Assembly (NCBI GenBank): GCA_019095985.1
Contig: CM032662.1
Span: 34,685,263 to 34,749,262, forward strand
Length of the DNA: 64,000 nt
DNA from: Streblospio benedicti
Taxonomy: Eukaryota; Annelida; Polychaeta; Spionida; Spionidae
Reading direction: 5' to 3'
Shown: positions 10,625 to 21,165 of the stretch, one piece after another
Position numbering within the stretch: the stretch's first letter is position 1
Layout of the letters: each line of letters begins with the position of its first letter
Translations under genes and position numbers: made by a program
The notes under the pieces: model-generated
What the model was told of the DNA's origin: nothing
Seen by the model: only the letters and a program-made list of their open reading frames with translations
Database searches by the model: none

Positions 10625-11964
10625 TATTTGCCACTCAAAATTGGCTGCTTTCCTGTTGCGTGTGTGGCCCGGTGTGTGGTTTGTTTTGTGTTTCACTTGT
10701 TAAAATAATTGTGCAATTTGTAATTGATTGTTACTATACCCAAATACAAGACATACTGTAGATAACTATTGTTTTGACAAATCAAATGTCAAAATTCATA
10801 CATTTTTTCATATATGTTTATCCTGGAACTGTCTTATGTTTATACCTAGCCGAACAGCTCCCTCAACATAATAGATTACTTTATCTACCAATTAATGCAA
10901 CTGCAGGCTCGCTTTGCTTAACAAACGTGTAAAAGTGCACTTGGATTACCCAGCATGCAAAAACGATTTTCCTATTAATCAGCAATTCATTCCAAGAATA
11001 ACATTTATATCTAAACAATAACAAGATCCAAATTAACAAGTGTCAATTTTGAAATTCGCTAATTGCTTTCATATATGTCAGTCCTACGTTACAAACCAAC
11101 ACAGCCTGTGATTTAATGAGCATGTCGCGCATTGAGAAAAATGAAGACTTCGACAAGAACACATGTTTATAAAATGCACGGTTCCCATCGGCAAATGTCG
11201 GCAGGAGAACATACTGCTACAAATAACCCGGGTTCTGGGCGAGAGAAATGCGTCATTTCTTGTCAAGTGGTTTTCTTTTGTGCAAGTAAATGAAGCACTC
11301 TGTCATCATGATTGCACAAGTGCATGGGGGAACTCATTAATTTTAGAATGCAAGCATCTTAATTTAGCCGGTAGATTCCATATCAAGTATTCGGGCAAAA
11401 TGCTGTGCATAGAGGAACGGGTCATTAATTCAACGTAATGATGCAGTAGGTGTGTGTTGATCAAACCAAAGCCTCTTCTAATTATTTTTTGTTTTGCAAC
11501 ATTTCCTGCGTTGACACCTTCAAATGATGAGATTTTTTCACCTGCTATGTACTTTAGCTCTTATCACATTTGGTTTAATGGTCATTCTACAAATCAATTT
11601 CGTGATCCGTGTTCATATGGACTGGCGAAGATTACCTCGTTTACAGTAGGTATAGTTTTACCACTTTTATTCTTGCCACTACATTATATTCTTCATAGAT
11701 GAGCGTTTGCCAATGCAGTAGGAACGTGAAATGCAAGTGAGATGGATAGGCGATTAGAAAATACCGTTTTAGCTTATGCCTCATAGGCAAACATTGAATT
11801 TTACCGGTATCTAATCGTTTATTATTGCCTCTAAACCAAATAATATGCTTGCAATTTATTCGGTTATATTTTGTAGAAGAAAAAACACAGTAGAAAAAGA
11901 AATGGACAGTAACTTTACTGTAAAACAACCAGTGTGCACCAAGTAATTTTTTTTAATAAACCAG

Positions 11965-12925
11965 ATACACAATGGTGAAGGAGGAAACGCCCACCACTGC
12001 CGGCCACTGCACGGTTGGAGAGAGAATTCGCCTGCTGGAGACACGATGTGCAGACGACCTGGCCAGATCCCCGGCTGACCTCAGCGACAGGCGGCGACTG
12101 TCAGCCATGTACGCCACCACGTGGGTGGACAGGAAACACGGCCTGCTGCTGTGTCTGCCACCAAAGGCCGGCTGCACAACATGGAAAGCAATCTTGGCCA
12201 ACAACTCACGCGACACGCCGCTGCCGCGTACGTTCGACGTGATGAAATTACACTACGGCAGGCGCATGCGCACAGACTACGGCCTCATGACGCTGGCAGG
12301 CTACAACGAAAGCGAGAGGAGGTTCTTTCTGCACAACTACTATAAAATACTACTAGTGAGACACCCTCTGGAGCGCTTCGTCTCGGCGTATGTGGACAAG
12401 CTGTCCTCGGGAAGGGACGTGCACATGCAGAGGAAATACGGAGCCGCTATACTCAGCCTGCTGTATCCTAATATGACGAGAACCAGCGACGGGAGGGGAG
12501 TTACACTATCTGATTTTATCGCCTATATCAGGTTATCGTCCAAGATGAATGCGCACTGGGCAAGCGTTAATCAACTTTGCTTGCCCTGCCAGGTCCGCTA
12601 TAACCTGATCATGAAAACAGAAACGTTAGACGCCGATAGTAGGTTGGTTATCATGAGCAAAATGGCTCCATATTTCAGGGGCTCGTCAACGAGAGCTAAT
12701 TCTGTGGGTAATCAGTACGGGACATTGACGGTCCGGGACCATGAAAAGGTCTTAAGGCCGTTTGCGAACGTATCACTGTCCCACATTGCATATTTGCTGA
12801 ATTTGTATAGGAAGGATTTTGCCTATTTTGGCTATGATTTCAGTTTCAAGAGAGGTGTAGACGGAGGGTTCAATTTACACTCCTATTGCCGTCATGGATC
12901 TCTGGATGATGGTTTTTGTTGTTAA
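11965..12925 (+). CDS. Carbohydrate sulfotransferase, HNK1ST/C4ST (Sulfotransfer_2) family
   Basis: The frame from ATG 11972 encodes 317 residues that cover a whole Golgi sulfotransferase catalytic domain. These enzymes move sulfate from PAPS to chondroitin, dermatan or HNK-1-type glycans. The 5'-phosphosulfate loop is LLCLPPKAGCTTWKAI (about residues 59-74) and the 3'-phosphate loop is ILLVRHPLERFVSAYVDK (about 126-143). The family's HW...LCxPCxxRY...ETL signature appears as AHWASVNQLCLPCQVRY. NNS, NES, NMT and NVS are potential N-glycosylation sites. The N-terminal signal anchor normal for this family is missing. Since TTTTTTTTAATAAACCAG looks like an acceptor ending at 11964, ATG 11972 may be internal to a final exon, with the anchor encoded upstream. 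The exact acceptor specificity (C4ST, D4ST, HNK1ST or GalNAc-4-ST) cannot be told. Confidence 0.9.
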
Positions 12926-13106
12926 AACTGCACAGGACAAAAGTGGTCGGTTGGTTTTTAGTGAGAAAAAGCATTATTTCATCTACTAAGGTCCTTAATG
13001 GTATATGCATTTTAAATTTTGGTGGCTACGGCACCTTCTCTGGCATTATAACCGGCTACATATATCATATAGATTCTACGTATTCCCTTCTATCTACACA
13101 ATGCAC

Positions 13107-13290
13107 GGGAAGATCCAGGTTTTCAGAAAAAGGGGCACATTTAAGGGATCTCATTGGTTTTGTACGTGCGATCGATAGCGAACATGGCAAAATCCCGTTG
13201 AAAATAAGCTATGTACTAGTATTTTGATGGGGGAAAGGGAGGAGGCCATGCCACCTGCGCCCCCAGCCCCGCACCCTAGATCTGCCTCAG
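13107..13290 (-). mobile_element. CATAGG-type MITE in the sulfotransferase 3' flank
   Basis: The reverse-oriented copy is bounded by GAAGATCCAGG on the left and CTAGATCTGCCTCAG on the right, with the family interior (GTACGTGCGATCGAT, GGCAAAATCCC, GGGGGAAAGGG). It begins about 180 bases after the sulfotransferase stop and before a candidate AATAAA, so it may lie within the 3' UTR. Confidence 0.7.
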
Positions 13291-13417
13291 TACAGTACAA
13301 AGGTCCCGCCATCTTAATTGTAGTTACAACATTGATAATATAAGGTCCTTAAGATTGTAGCACACGGTACGTTGTAATGTAGTTGCAAGACATCCAAACT
13401 GTTACACAACACTTATA

Positions 13418-13423
13418 AATAAA
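13418..13423 (+). other. Candidate polyadenylation signal (AATAAA)
   Basis: This is an AATAAA about 490 bases past the sulfotransferase stop, in an AT-rich context. If used, the 3' UTR would contain the MITE at 13107-13290. Confidence 0.35.
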
Positions 13424-13939
13424 TGACTATTCAAACTAGTATATGAAGTATGCATAATCACATTGGATTATTGTGGATTAATTACCCCCGCAGAGAGTAT
13501 AATGGCATCATGCAGATTTTTGTGCGATACTTTTTAATTATCTATGCCACAGGTATTTCAAAATAATGTCCATTCATTTCTGTTTAGAATACTTTAAAGT
13601 CATCTGCATAAATACACCTGTTTCTTTTCGATTCCAGGTAACAGTAACGTCACGTGTAATTATCTGTTCCATTATCTTTGCAACAGCACAGCCATGTAGG
13701 AAATTTACTACCTACCAGGAAATTTACTAGCTTTCATGTGCTATCCTAGGAGCATTAGTTTCTGAAGAATATCAATCAATCAATCAATCAACCCGCCTTC
13801 ACGAGGCAAGATGGACGTCTCACTACAAAAATCTGTATTGAAATTGTTGTCACAACGCATGTGTATGACAACAAAAAGTGTGTGACAAAGGGGTAGTACT
13901 TAATATTTCAAATATATCGGCGCAAATATGTGTTAATTA

Positions 13940-14337
13940 GGGACCATTCAGTATTTACGACAGGGTGGGTAGGAGGATTTTAGGGCGGGCCATGAGCTTT
14001 TGTCACAATGTTTGGAGGGCCGGGGGCGGGGGTGCTATCAATCTTTTCACACACTTTTGAGTGGGGTATCAATTTTTTCACAGAAAATTTACCCCTGTTT
14101 TTGAGATTCTGTACTAAAATTTATCGTTTTTTTTTATATTATGGATATCAATCAAATAGGATTTGAGTTAGCTTACAATCAATGCGTAAATTGCAAGGGG
14201 GGTCATCAATTTCTGTCACATGAAATCAAGGGGGGTTACCAATTTTTTCACAGAGATTTGAGGGGGGCTATTATTTTTTTCACGGTATTTTTGGAAAATC
14301 CTCCTACCCCACCCTGTCATAAATACTGCATAGTCCC
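13940..14337. mobile_element. Harbinger-type MITE, 398 bases, TTA target duplication
   Basis: Long terminal inverted repeats of about 40 bases start GGGACCATTCAGTATTTACG and end with the complement-like AAATACTGCATAGTCCC. TTA occurs on both sides (13937-13939 and 14338-14340). TTA/TWA duplications are typical of PIF/Harbinger. The interior has a repeated motif around GGGGGT(C/T)A(C/T)CAATTTTTTCACA. Non-coding; the interior frame is chance. Confidence 0.75.
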
Positions 14338-14340
14338 TTA

Positions 14341-15400
14341 GCAGCGATTGTAGATTTCTGTTGAATATTTGCAGGAAGGTAGGCCTAGTATGTAAATTTA
14401 TGATCTCTGCTTATTTTCAAACTGCATGCAGTACAACCTTCCATTGAAATGTTCCCTAAAAAAGATCGATTATCAATGCGGTGTGCGGGATAATATATAG
14501 TTTCATATCCTTATGACTGTTCTCTACAAAATGCTATTTGATAAAAGGTTCTTACAGAAAGAGCTCCTCTGGACAGTTGGCTATAAACATAACGATCTCT
14601 CACTGCTCTGAATGATAAAATTCACACCCTTAACTTCAGTGTGACGAAGGATTCTAAATCAATTTATCTACCCTCTTTGGTGTGACTGTGTGTCAGAACG
14701 GCATCCGATGTGTGTATATCGTGTTTGGATGGGTGTGGAGAGAGGGGGCGGGGGGGGGGCGTTGAGCAAATGAATGTGGATAAGAGGTCTAGGGTGTGTC
14801 TGTTAGGAATTGGTGGCATGTACTACATTAATAATTTCGAATAGCATTTAGTAATATAATACACATTTTCAGGTTTAACAATTGACATTAGAAATTGACA
14901 TATTGTGTGCTCAGTGTGTTATTTTCATTTGATCATGAGGAGGCGATAAGGGCTTTGAGATTAGACATTCAGAGGCGTTTTGGGTTGGTGAATATTTCCC
15001 GAGCACGTGTACGTTATGCGAGTCATGATAACTTCAATTGTTAAACTTTAAAATGTGCATTAGGGGAGAGCGGGGATCGTTGAGACACATTTAATTGTTT
15101 ATCAATTTTCTGATAAACAGTTAATTTTCTGATATTTTTGTTAGCGTACAGGTTTCTGTTAAGGGAGCATGCATAATCCTATCGCGTAGGTGGAGAAGAG
15201 AAAATTGATAGAACCGAGTGACACCCCACCCCCACCCCCCCAACCCCAATTTTACATAAATGGAAATTGAGCAACCACCCCACCTCCCATGGCTTCAACA
15301 AAAGTTGAGTAAACACTTCCTACGGTTTGAATAAGAATGTAAAATCAAAGTTACAATCCATGAACCCTTACCATGATGATGTTGTGGCCATGCACCTGTT
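14341..15400. other. AT-rich intergenic stretch, no gene seen
   Basis: It contains a G-rich run (14741-14759), a C-rich run (15226-15246) and no open frame with coding character. An end of the neighbouring Harbinger relic may lie here, but I could not define it. Confidence 0.5.
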
Positions 15401-15439
15401 ATAGCAGCAGCTCTTGTGAGCACATGTCCTCCTATTGCA

Positions 15440-16150
15440 AAGAAAACAACTAAGAAGAAGTCGACGAAGAAGAAGGCGCAGGTGGGTGCGGCGATGGATC
15501 TTGAAAAGAGAGGAGAATGGCCTGTATCACAACCTGATGTCTGAACTGCACAATGAGGACCCTTCATCGCTTGTGAACCTCCTTAGCCGACGACTGACGA
15601 AGCAGATCACCAATTACCTTGGGCGCAACGTACAAGGACATGTCAAACTACTGCACGGTCCCCACAACACCATCAGTAGGGTCATCAGAGAGGTATGCAC
15701 CGCCATCCTGGTTGAATATACAGACGGGATGCTGAATCTACATGACATGGGGCGAGGCTTGAGAGATCCATGGCTGACGACTGATACGAGAGTTGCCAAT
15801 TCACCCACACCATGGGCGCAATTGATGGCAAGCACACGGCAATCAAGTGTCCCGTAAATAGAGGCTCAGAGTACTACAACTACAGAGGTTTTTTTCTATG
15901 ATACTCTTCACCATGGTGAGCCTAGGCTATGGATTGATGTATATCGATGTGACAGCAAAGGGAGCTACATCAGACGCTCAAATCTACAACAACAGTGATC
16001 TCTACATGCTGGTCTACACAACAACGACATCGGGCCCTGGCCAGCTGCAGAACCACTCCCAAATGATGAAGTTGGCAAAAATGTTCCATTCTTCATAGTT
16101 GTTAATGATGCATTTGCCCTGAGAACATACCCTGGATCTTGCTGCTGCAG
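15440..16150 (+). pseudogene. PIF/Harbinger (HARBI1-like) transposase relic
   Basis: The fragment starts with Arg-rich WVRRWILKREENGLYHNLMS and ELHNEDPSSLVNLLSRR, the N-terminal signature of Harbinger transposases. It continues with HNTISRVIREVCTAILVEY (helix-turn-helix region). A shifted frame follows, with [14 protein letters not shown] and [13 protein letters not shown] (first catalytic Asp in DGKH) and GATSDAQIYNNSDL (second Asp). Near 16100 PFFIVVNDAFALRTYPG appears in a further frame. The region between LTKQITNY and the HNTIS block is shorter than in full-length enzymes. The final catalytic Glu and C-terminal part were not found. It is a decayed cut-and-paste transposon, not a host gene. 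Exact element ends were not located. Confidence 0.8.
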
Positions 16151-17070
16151 ATGCAGAGCCCAAACGACTAATTGTGAAGGTTAACAAATTGTAAGATCAG
16201 AAAACAAAATACTAAGACAAAATTGATGGTTTGATCGACCAGCCAGGTGAGACAAAGATGGAGATAAAATGATGTTTAAAAAGTATTTTAAAGAAGCGGG
16301 TGTAGTAATGACGAAGACTATGAATTTAAGAGAGGCTGAAGAGACGATATCCGCTTTGAAGCAGCTTTGACAGCTCAATGTGAAGTCACCGATAAAGTCC
16401 AACAAACCCAATTAGACAAGCTGGGGCGTTCCCTCACGGATATTGACGATGAATTGGCCTTATTTCATGCACAATACCGATTTGATGATTATGATTGCGG
16501 CGGTTTGAGAAGAGGTACAGGTCGAAGAAAACAATTTTCTTAAAGATAGAAGATGGTCCATTGCATAGAGCCGCAGTGGGCATGCATGCTAACCCACCCA
16601 AAGTAACAGGTTGCCACCAATTCTATCCCTTGGACAATGACTAAAAAATCACGAAACTTATTTGTATTACAATTTAAACTTGATTTTATTTATTAATTAA
16701 GTATATTCATCAAATGTATTAAATTGAAGAAGTTGAAAATTGCTAAAATGGAAACTGGTTGTATGTATATTTAATAGTGCAAGTTCATTCGATCCCAAAA
16801 TCATATACATACATTTAGCCCAAACATTAAAGACCTTGACAGATGCTGGGGTCGCCAACTGAGCAACAGCATACCATATGTCCTTTGTTAAAATGCACTC
16901 AAAAATCATGTTTGTCAACATTGACTTTATATCAATCTTAATAATCATTTATGACAAGCTAATTTTGGCTTTCCATGCACGGGTGACAGAGGTTGCAACT
17001 TCATGTAGGGCTCGTTTTTCCCCAGGGGAGATATGGAAGTGTCAATCAATATGGCAGTCCATTTTTTAAG
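16150..17070. other. Flank of the Harbinger relic; possible remains of its second gene
   Basis: Autonomous Harbinger elements carry a Myb/SANT-like second gene. This stretch has short coding-like pieces (KTMNLREAEETISALKQL on the plus strand near 16310; ALHEVATSVTRAWKAKI on the minus strand near 17000) but nothing recognisable. It could be decayed element DNA or ordinary intergenic sequence. Confidence 0.25.
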
Positions 17071-18584
17071 GTTATTGATATTTTATCAACACTCATATTA
17101 ATAGTTGTACAATCATAGTTTATTATGAGCAACATGTCAAGTGTATGAAAAACAGAATTATTAATTCAATCTATAGAAAGGGGTATAAGCTGCGCGTGTC
17201 CCTTTAAGATGATAGATGATAAATGAACGGTGATTCGCAGATCACATAAGAGTTTTCCCTCCTTTATTACTACAATTGCAAAGTGATTATGGCTAAGATA
17301 AACATATTCATTATCCGTGACACCATGTTCTTCGAGCTACGATGTACTGTCTGAACACTTTTGATCCAGTTATAATTTTTGACTTGCTGTGCACTTGATT
17401 TGCCGCATGTGACATCAAAGCCACGAGAGGCCGTTGTGCTTTTCAATCACTGTCCCGATGAGTACTTCAAATATGTCTTGCCAGATCCGTTATGCACGAC
17501 AGTTATATACGTGTTCAATGTCGTATTTGGTGTAACGCCCCCCGCACCCCACCCCCACCCCCAGCTCCATATAGACGATACTTCAGACAATCCACAAGAC
17601 GTCAGGCAACGAGAGAAAGATATTGTCAGCCTTTTATGGTGCATCGGGTGCATATGTTGTGGTCAAAACATGTGGGATCGTTTGTTATGACGGTTTGTGA
17701 CCTTTCACATAGACTGAGTGAAAAGGTAGGCTCACAAGACCGTTGAGAAACAGCAAACATAACACGGGAACATCTTTGTGAACATCGCCAGCAAGGCCAG
17801 CTTCTCTCTGGAGAAGTGATAACAATGTTTGTGCCAAAACCAGGCAGAAATGTGTCATTTGCTGAAGACAGCATAAACCGTGCAGCATTGACCACTACTG
17901 AACTGCTAGCAGAGATACTTCTGTTTCATGCTTCCATTGCTTCCTATTGTAAACACTAATTACTTTTTATGAGAGAGGATAACATTTTAGCCCGGAACGA
18001 GGTTCATTATTATCAATCAATCTGCTTCAAAATGGACGAGGTGAGTGACTTATGCTGTAGTCCATCACCTGCCGCCCAGAACATGTTTGACCAGCTGGGT
18101 CCGGGTCTATAATTGCAACCTAACTGTCTGCGGGCTCATGTGCTTGGAGGCTATTGCCCACAGTGATTTATTCAATTCATAGATGGACATATTCATCATG
18201 GGCCAATGCGTTACAGCTAGAGTTTTACTGTTGTTACCTGCGGGAGTGAACAAAGCAATAACAGCCAATTAAATCTTTCATTCAACAACAAACATTACTT
18301 GCATGCACGTTGCTACAGCATTCGCCATGTCCTGCTACCACCATCACAGCACCCACCACTGTAGTGACTCCCCATTTGGATTCCACCCGTCCCATGTCAC
18401 CCACATGCCCATACCACTAATCAACAACAAATATATCCTACCCGTGGTCGGCACCGACCACTGTTCTTGCAATACTCATGCCCATTCATGCCCATGACAG
18501 CACCCAACCATGCTCAGACAACACCCAAAACCATACAATAAGAAAAATCACAAGATTGTCGCTGATGTCAAAATTTAACTAGAT
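17071..18584. other. Intergenic, no gene seen
   Basis: Short open frames only. A C-rich ACCCC run occurs at 17538-17562. A block at 18080-18260 is rather GC-balanced but has no coding or RNA signature I recognise. Confidence 0.5.
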
Positions 18585-18813
18585 CAAAAGTGCTCAGAGA
18601 GCACAGCGTCGCTAGAGCAACATTAACCCATGGGCAATAAAGATGTTTGCTTTGCAATCAAAGCAGAAAAAATCTTACTGGATGCGTGACTCATCCTACA
18701 TCTATGTTATCAGCATTGGATTGCAGGCGCTTTCTAAACATGGCTAAAGTAAATATCTATTGCCCATAAGTCGACATTTTAATATGGTAAAGCTGTCCTC
18801 TCTGAGCACTTTT
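18585..18813. mobile_element. Foldback MITE with AAAAGTGCTCAGAGAG ends
   Basis: The left end AAAAGTGCTCAGAGAGCACAGC is mirrored at the right by GCTGTCCTCTCTGAGCACTTTT. A second paired block is ATGGGCAATA/TATTGCCCAT. It is non-coding, about 230 bases. Superfamily not determined. Confidence 0.6.
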
Positions 18814-18904
18814 ATTCCAATATAACCGCTATGCCAATTTGATGGTCATGTTTCGAACAGTATTGAAACTATAGTGGAAAAAAAGAAAGAAAAATAATAA
18901 AAAT

Positions 18905-19330
18905 GGCCCTCTGAAATGTAAACTCTAATTGGCAAAGTGCCAAAATTTAATACATGTTATGTTCAGTAGGCATGTAAGCATGGTACAAAGTTTGAATGCT
19001 TTCTCACAAGCATCAACAAATCTATTGCAGACATTGCTGAAAATGGACCCCAAAATGGGACTATGGAAAGCACACTTTAATTGGCAAAGTGCCCAAAAAT
19101 TGAATCACTTTGGTGTCACGTCATACCAAATAGTTGTGTAAAGTTTGAACGAAATAGGGCAAAGCGTAAAAGCTCTAGCTTGTCCGGAGACAAACATACA
19201 TACATACATAGATACATACATGTACATACATACATAGTTACAAACGAACGAAACACAAGGCTTTCGCTTCAGCTGCTGAAGCGACGCAATGAGCCTACAC
19301 GGTTTGATATACCGGTACTTACATAGTACA
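18905..19330 (+). repeat. SINE-like repeat with internal duplication and (ACAT)n tail
   Basis: Two tandem versions of a module start AAACTCTAATTGGCAAAGTGCC (18918) and CACTTTAATTGGCAAAGTGCCC (19073) and end near AAAGTTTGAA. The second continues into AAAGCTCTAGCTTGTCCGGAG, a CATA/GATA microsatellite (19191-19236), and the palindromic CTTCAGCTGCTGAAGCG. The module-plus-microsatellite layout is typical of retroposed or MITE-like invertebrate repeats. No promoter boxes were identified. Confidence 0.5.
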
Positions 19331-19365
19331 CAGTGAAAGTCATAGCCACAATATACTTTCCACAC

Positions 19366-19541
19366 TAGTAAAACCTCTCTATTAAGACTGCCCAAGTGCT
19401 GGTCTTATCATTAGAGACGTGGTCTGTATATGGAGGTTTGAAATTGTCTGTACATGAAAGCTTGGGACTTTAAGAAATAATCGTCTCATTGTAGAAGTGT
19501 TCTCTCTGCAGAGGTGGTCCTAATTGAAGCTTCTATTGTAC
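19366..19541. mobile_element. pogo-like MITE
   Basis: The left end TAGTAAAACCTCTCTATTAAGAC and the right end GGTGGTCCTAATTGAAGCTTCTATTGTA mirror each other, with GTGGTCT words inside. Length is about 175 bases. Matches the CAGTAGAACCTC family. Confidence 0.6.
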
Positions 19542-20827
19542 ACCAAGCCCATGTGGGGAAGTGGCCGTATTAGGTGCATTGACAGATAAGTATTTGAACC
19601 CACGCGGAGCCTTTGGTGTCTTTTTGGCGTCACATGACGCTGACATGGCTGCCACTGTCTGCTATTTTTGTTATGAAATCTTCAATGGACAGTGAACATG
19701 ACCATCATGAACACCAGAACCATAACTTTCAATACTACATTGTACTCTGTACCATGGACGATTGCCCGTAATCAGATCAACCCTAGTTAGTCACGTTTGG
19801 GAGGAGTTCCCTGAGCAAAATCCTAAAATTATCGTATTGATATATAGATATTAACGTGTCCCATCTTCAATAGATTACTCATAGCCTCAACGGAGACATA
19901 GAAAAAAATGACATCTTCAAACTGAACACTTTTTTTCAGTTCACAAAACAACAAGTAACAGCAGTTCGCCATTATGGCACTCAACGACAGACGACTTGGA
20001 GAATGTATCGGGGCTACACGACGTTAAAACGATGACTCGAGAGAGGCGACTGCACGCCCAAATGTCAAGCTCGTGTTGTTAATGAAGTCCAAAGGTCGTT
20101 CATAACAAATAATTGTTTTGTGTGCGTGTGTCGCTTTTTCAACTTCCAGACAACTCTATGTTATGTCATGTTAAAATTGCTGTGTTTTAACAGGCTGGCA
20201 CGTTTGTGTTTTTGTTCTGGAAAAACGCCAAAAAATGTTTGGTTTTAGAAAGTGTGTAGGAATTACACAATCTGGGCATTTCTAGTACATGTAACACAGT
20301 TAGACGGTGTCACGATGCCCTCGTAGCATGTATATTATATCATTTGAACGGGTTGGGGTGGGGTGATGTTTTGCATCTTCTCGAACGTTTGCGAGTATAA
20401 AATCCTCTTGTTGCCCCACACAAACACCCACATCTTTTAGGAAAACATGGATTTGACAATGGTTGAAAACTTTGACACTATCGTTCGGGTTTAAAGAATA
20501 TATGTTCATTGAATGACAAAGACATTTTAATAGTCCATGTGTAAAAATGCACTCATATCAAAGCCTTGACTCGCACTGTATATACGAAGATAAGAACGCT
20601 GCAGAGGATTTTTATTGGCAGCTACCCAGTGACACATCGTTGAATAACCATGTGCACCTTGCTATCAGATACCGGTAGCCGCGGAGAGCCAAAAAACGAA
20701 CGACCCACGTAGCGTATGTGACACTTCAATTTAATCATCAACACAAATCTGTCATAGGGCACCTAAAATATTTCCAACCTGCCGTAGGTACGTGGTACAT
20801 ATTAAACGTTCCAAATTTTATTTAATT
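19542..20827. other. Intergenic, no gene seen
   Basis: AT-rich with no coding-like frame, tRNA or clear repeat. Confidence 0.5.
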
Positions 20828-21165
20828 TTTACTCAACTAGTTGAAATATTTGCTAACGTTTCACAACCTGTCAGGTTGTTTCTTCAGAGGAGAATAGAAA
20901 GTTCTACTGCTGACCACCAGCTGGTGTTGTGACCAGATATTTCATCTAAATGTGACTCAGATTATAAGCCCTCAGATCCCTGTTGATGTTGTTGGTTTTC
21001 CTCGCTCTTTCCTTCGCGATCCACCACTTTAGTCGAATCCCAGTCGATAACATGGCTGCGCACAACACCAGCTGGTGGTCAGCAGTAGAACTTTCCATCC
21101 TGCTCTGAAGAAACAGCCTGAAAGGCTGTGAAAGTATGTGGACATGTTTCTACTAGTTGAGTAAA
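20828..21165. mobile_element. Foldback element with ~105-base arms (ACTCAACTAGTTGAAA family)
   Basis: The outer ends TTTACTCAACTAGT and ACTAGTTGAGTAAA mirror each other. Inner arms share TTCAGAG..GAAAGTTCTACTGCTGACCACCAGCTGGTGTTGTG and its complement. Each arm has a CTGAAGA-N-hairpin-GAAA module: minus strand at 20887-20858 with stem ACAACCT/AGGTTGT, and plus strand at 21105-21132 with stem ACAGCCT/AGGCTGT. A unique spacer of about 120 bases separates the arms. No coding content. Confidence 0.75.
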
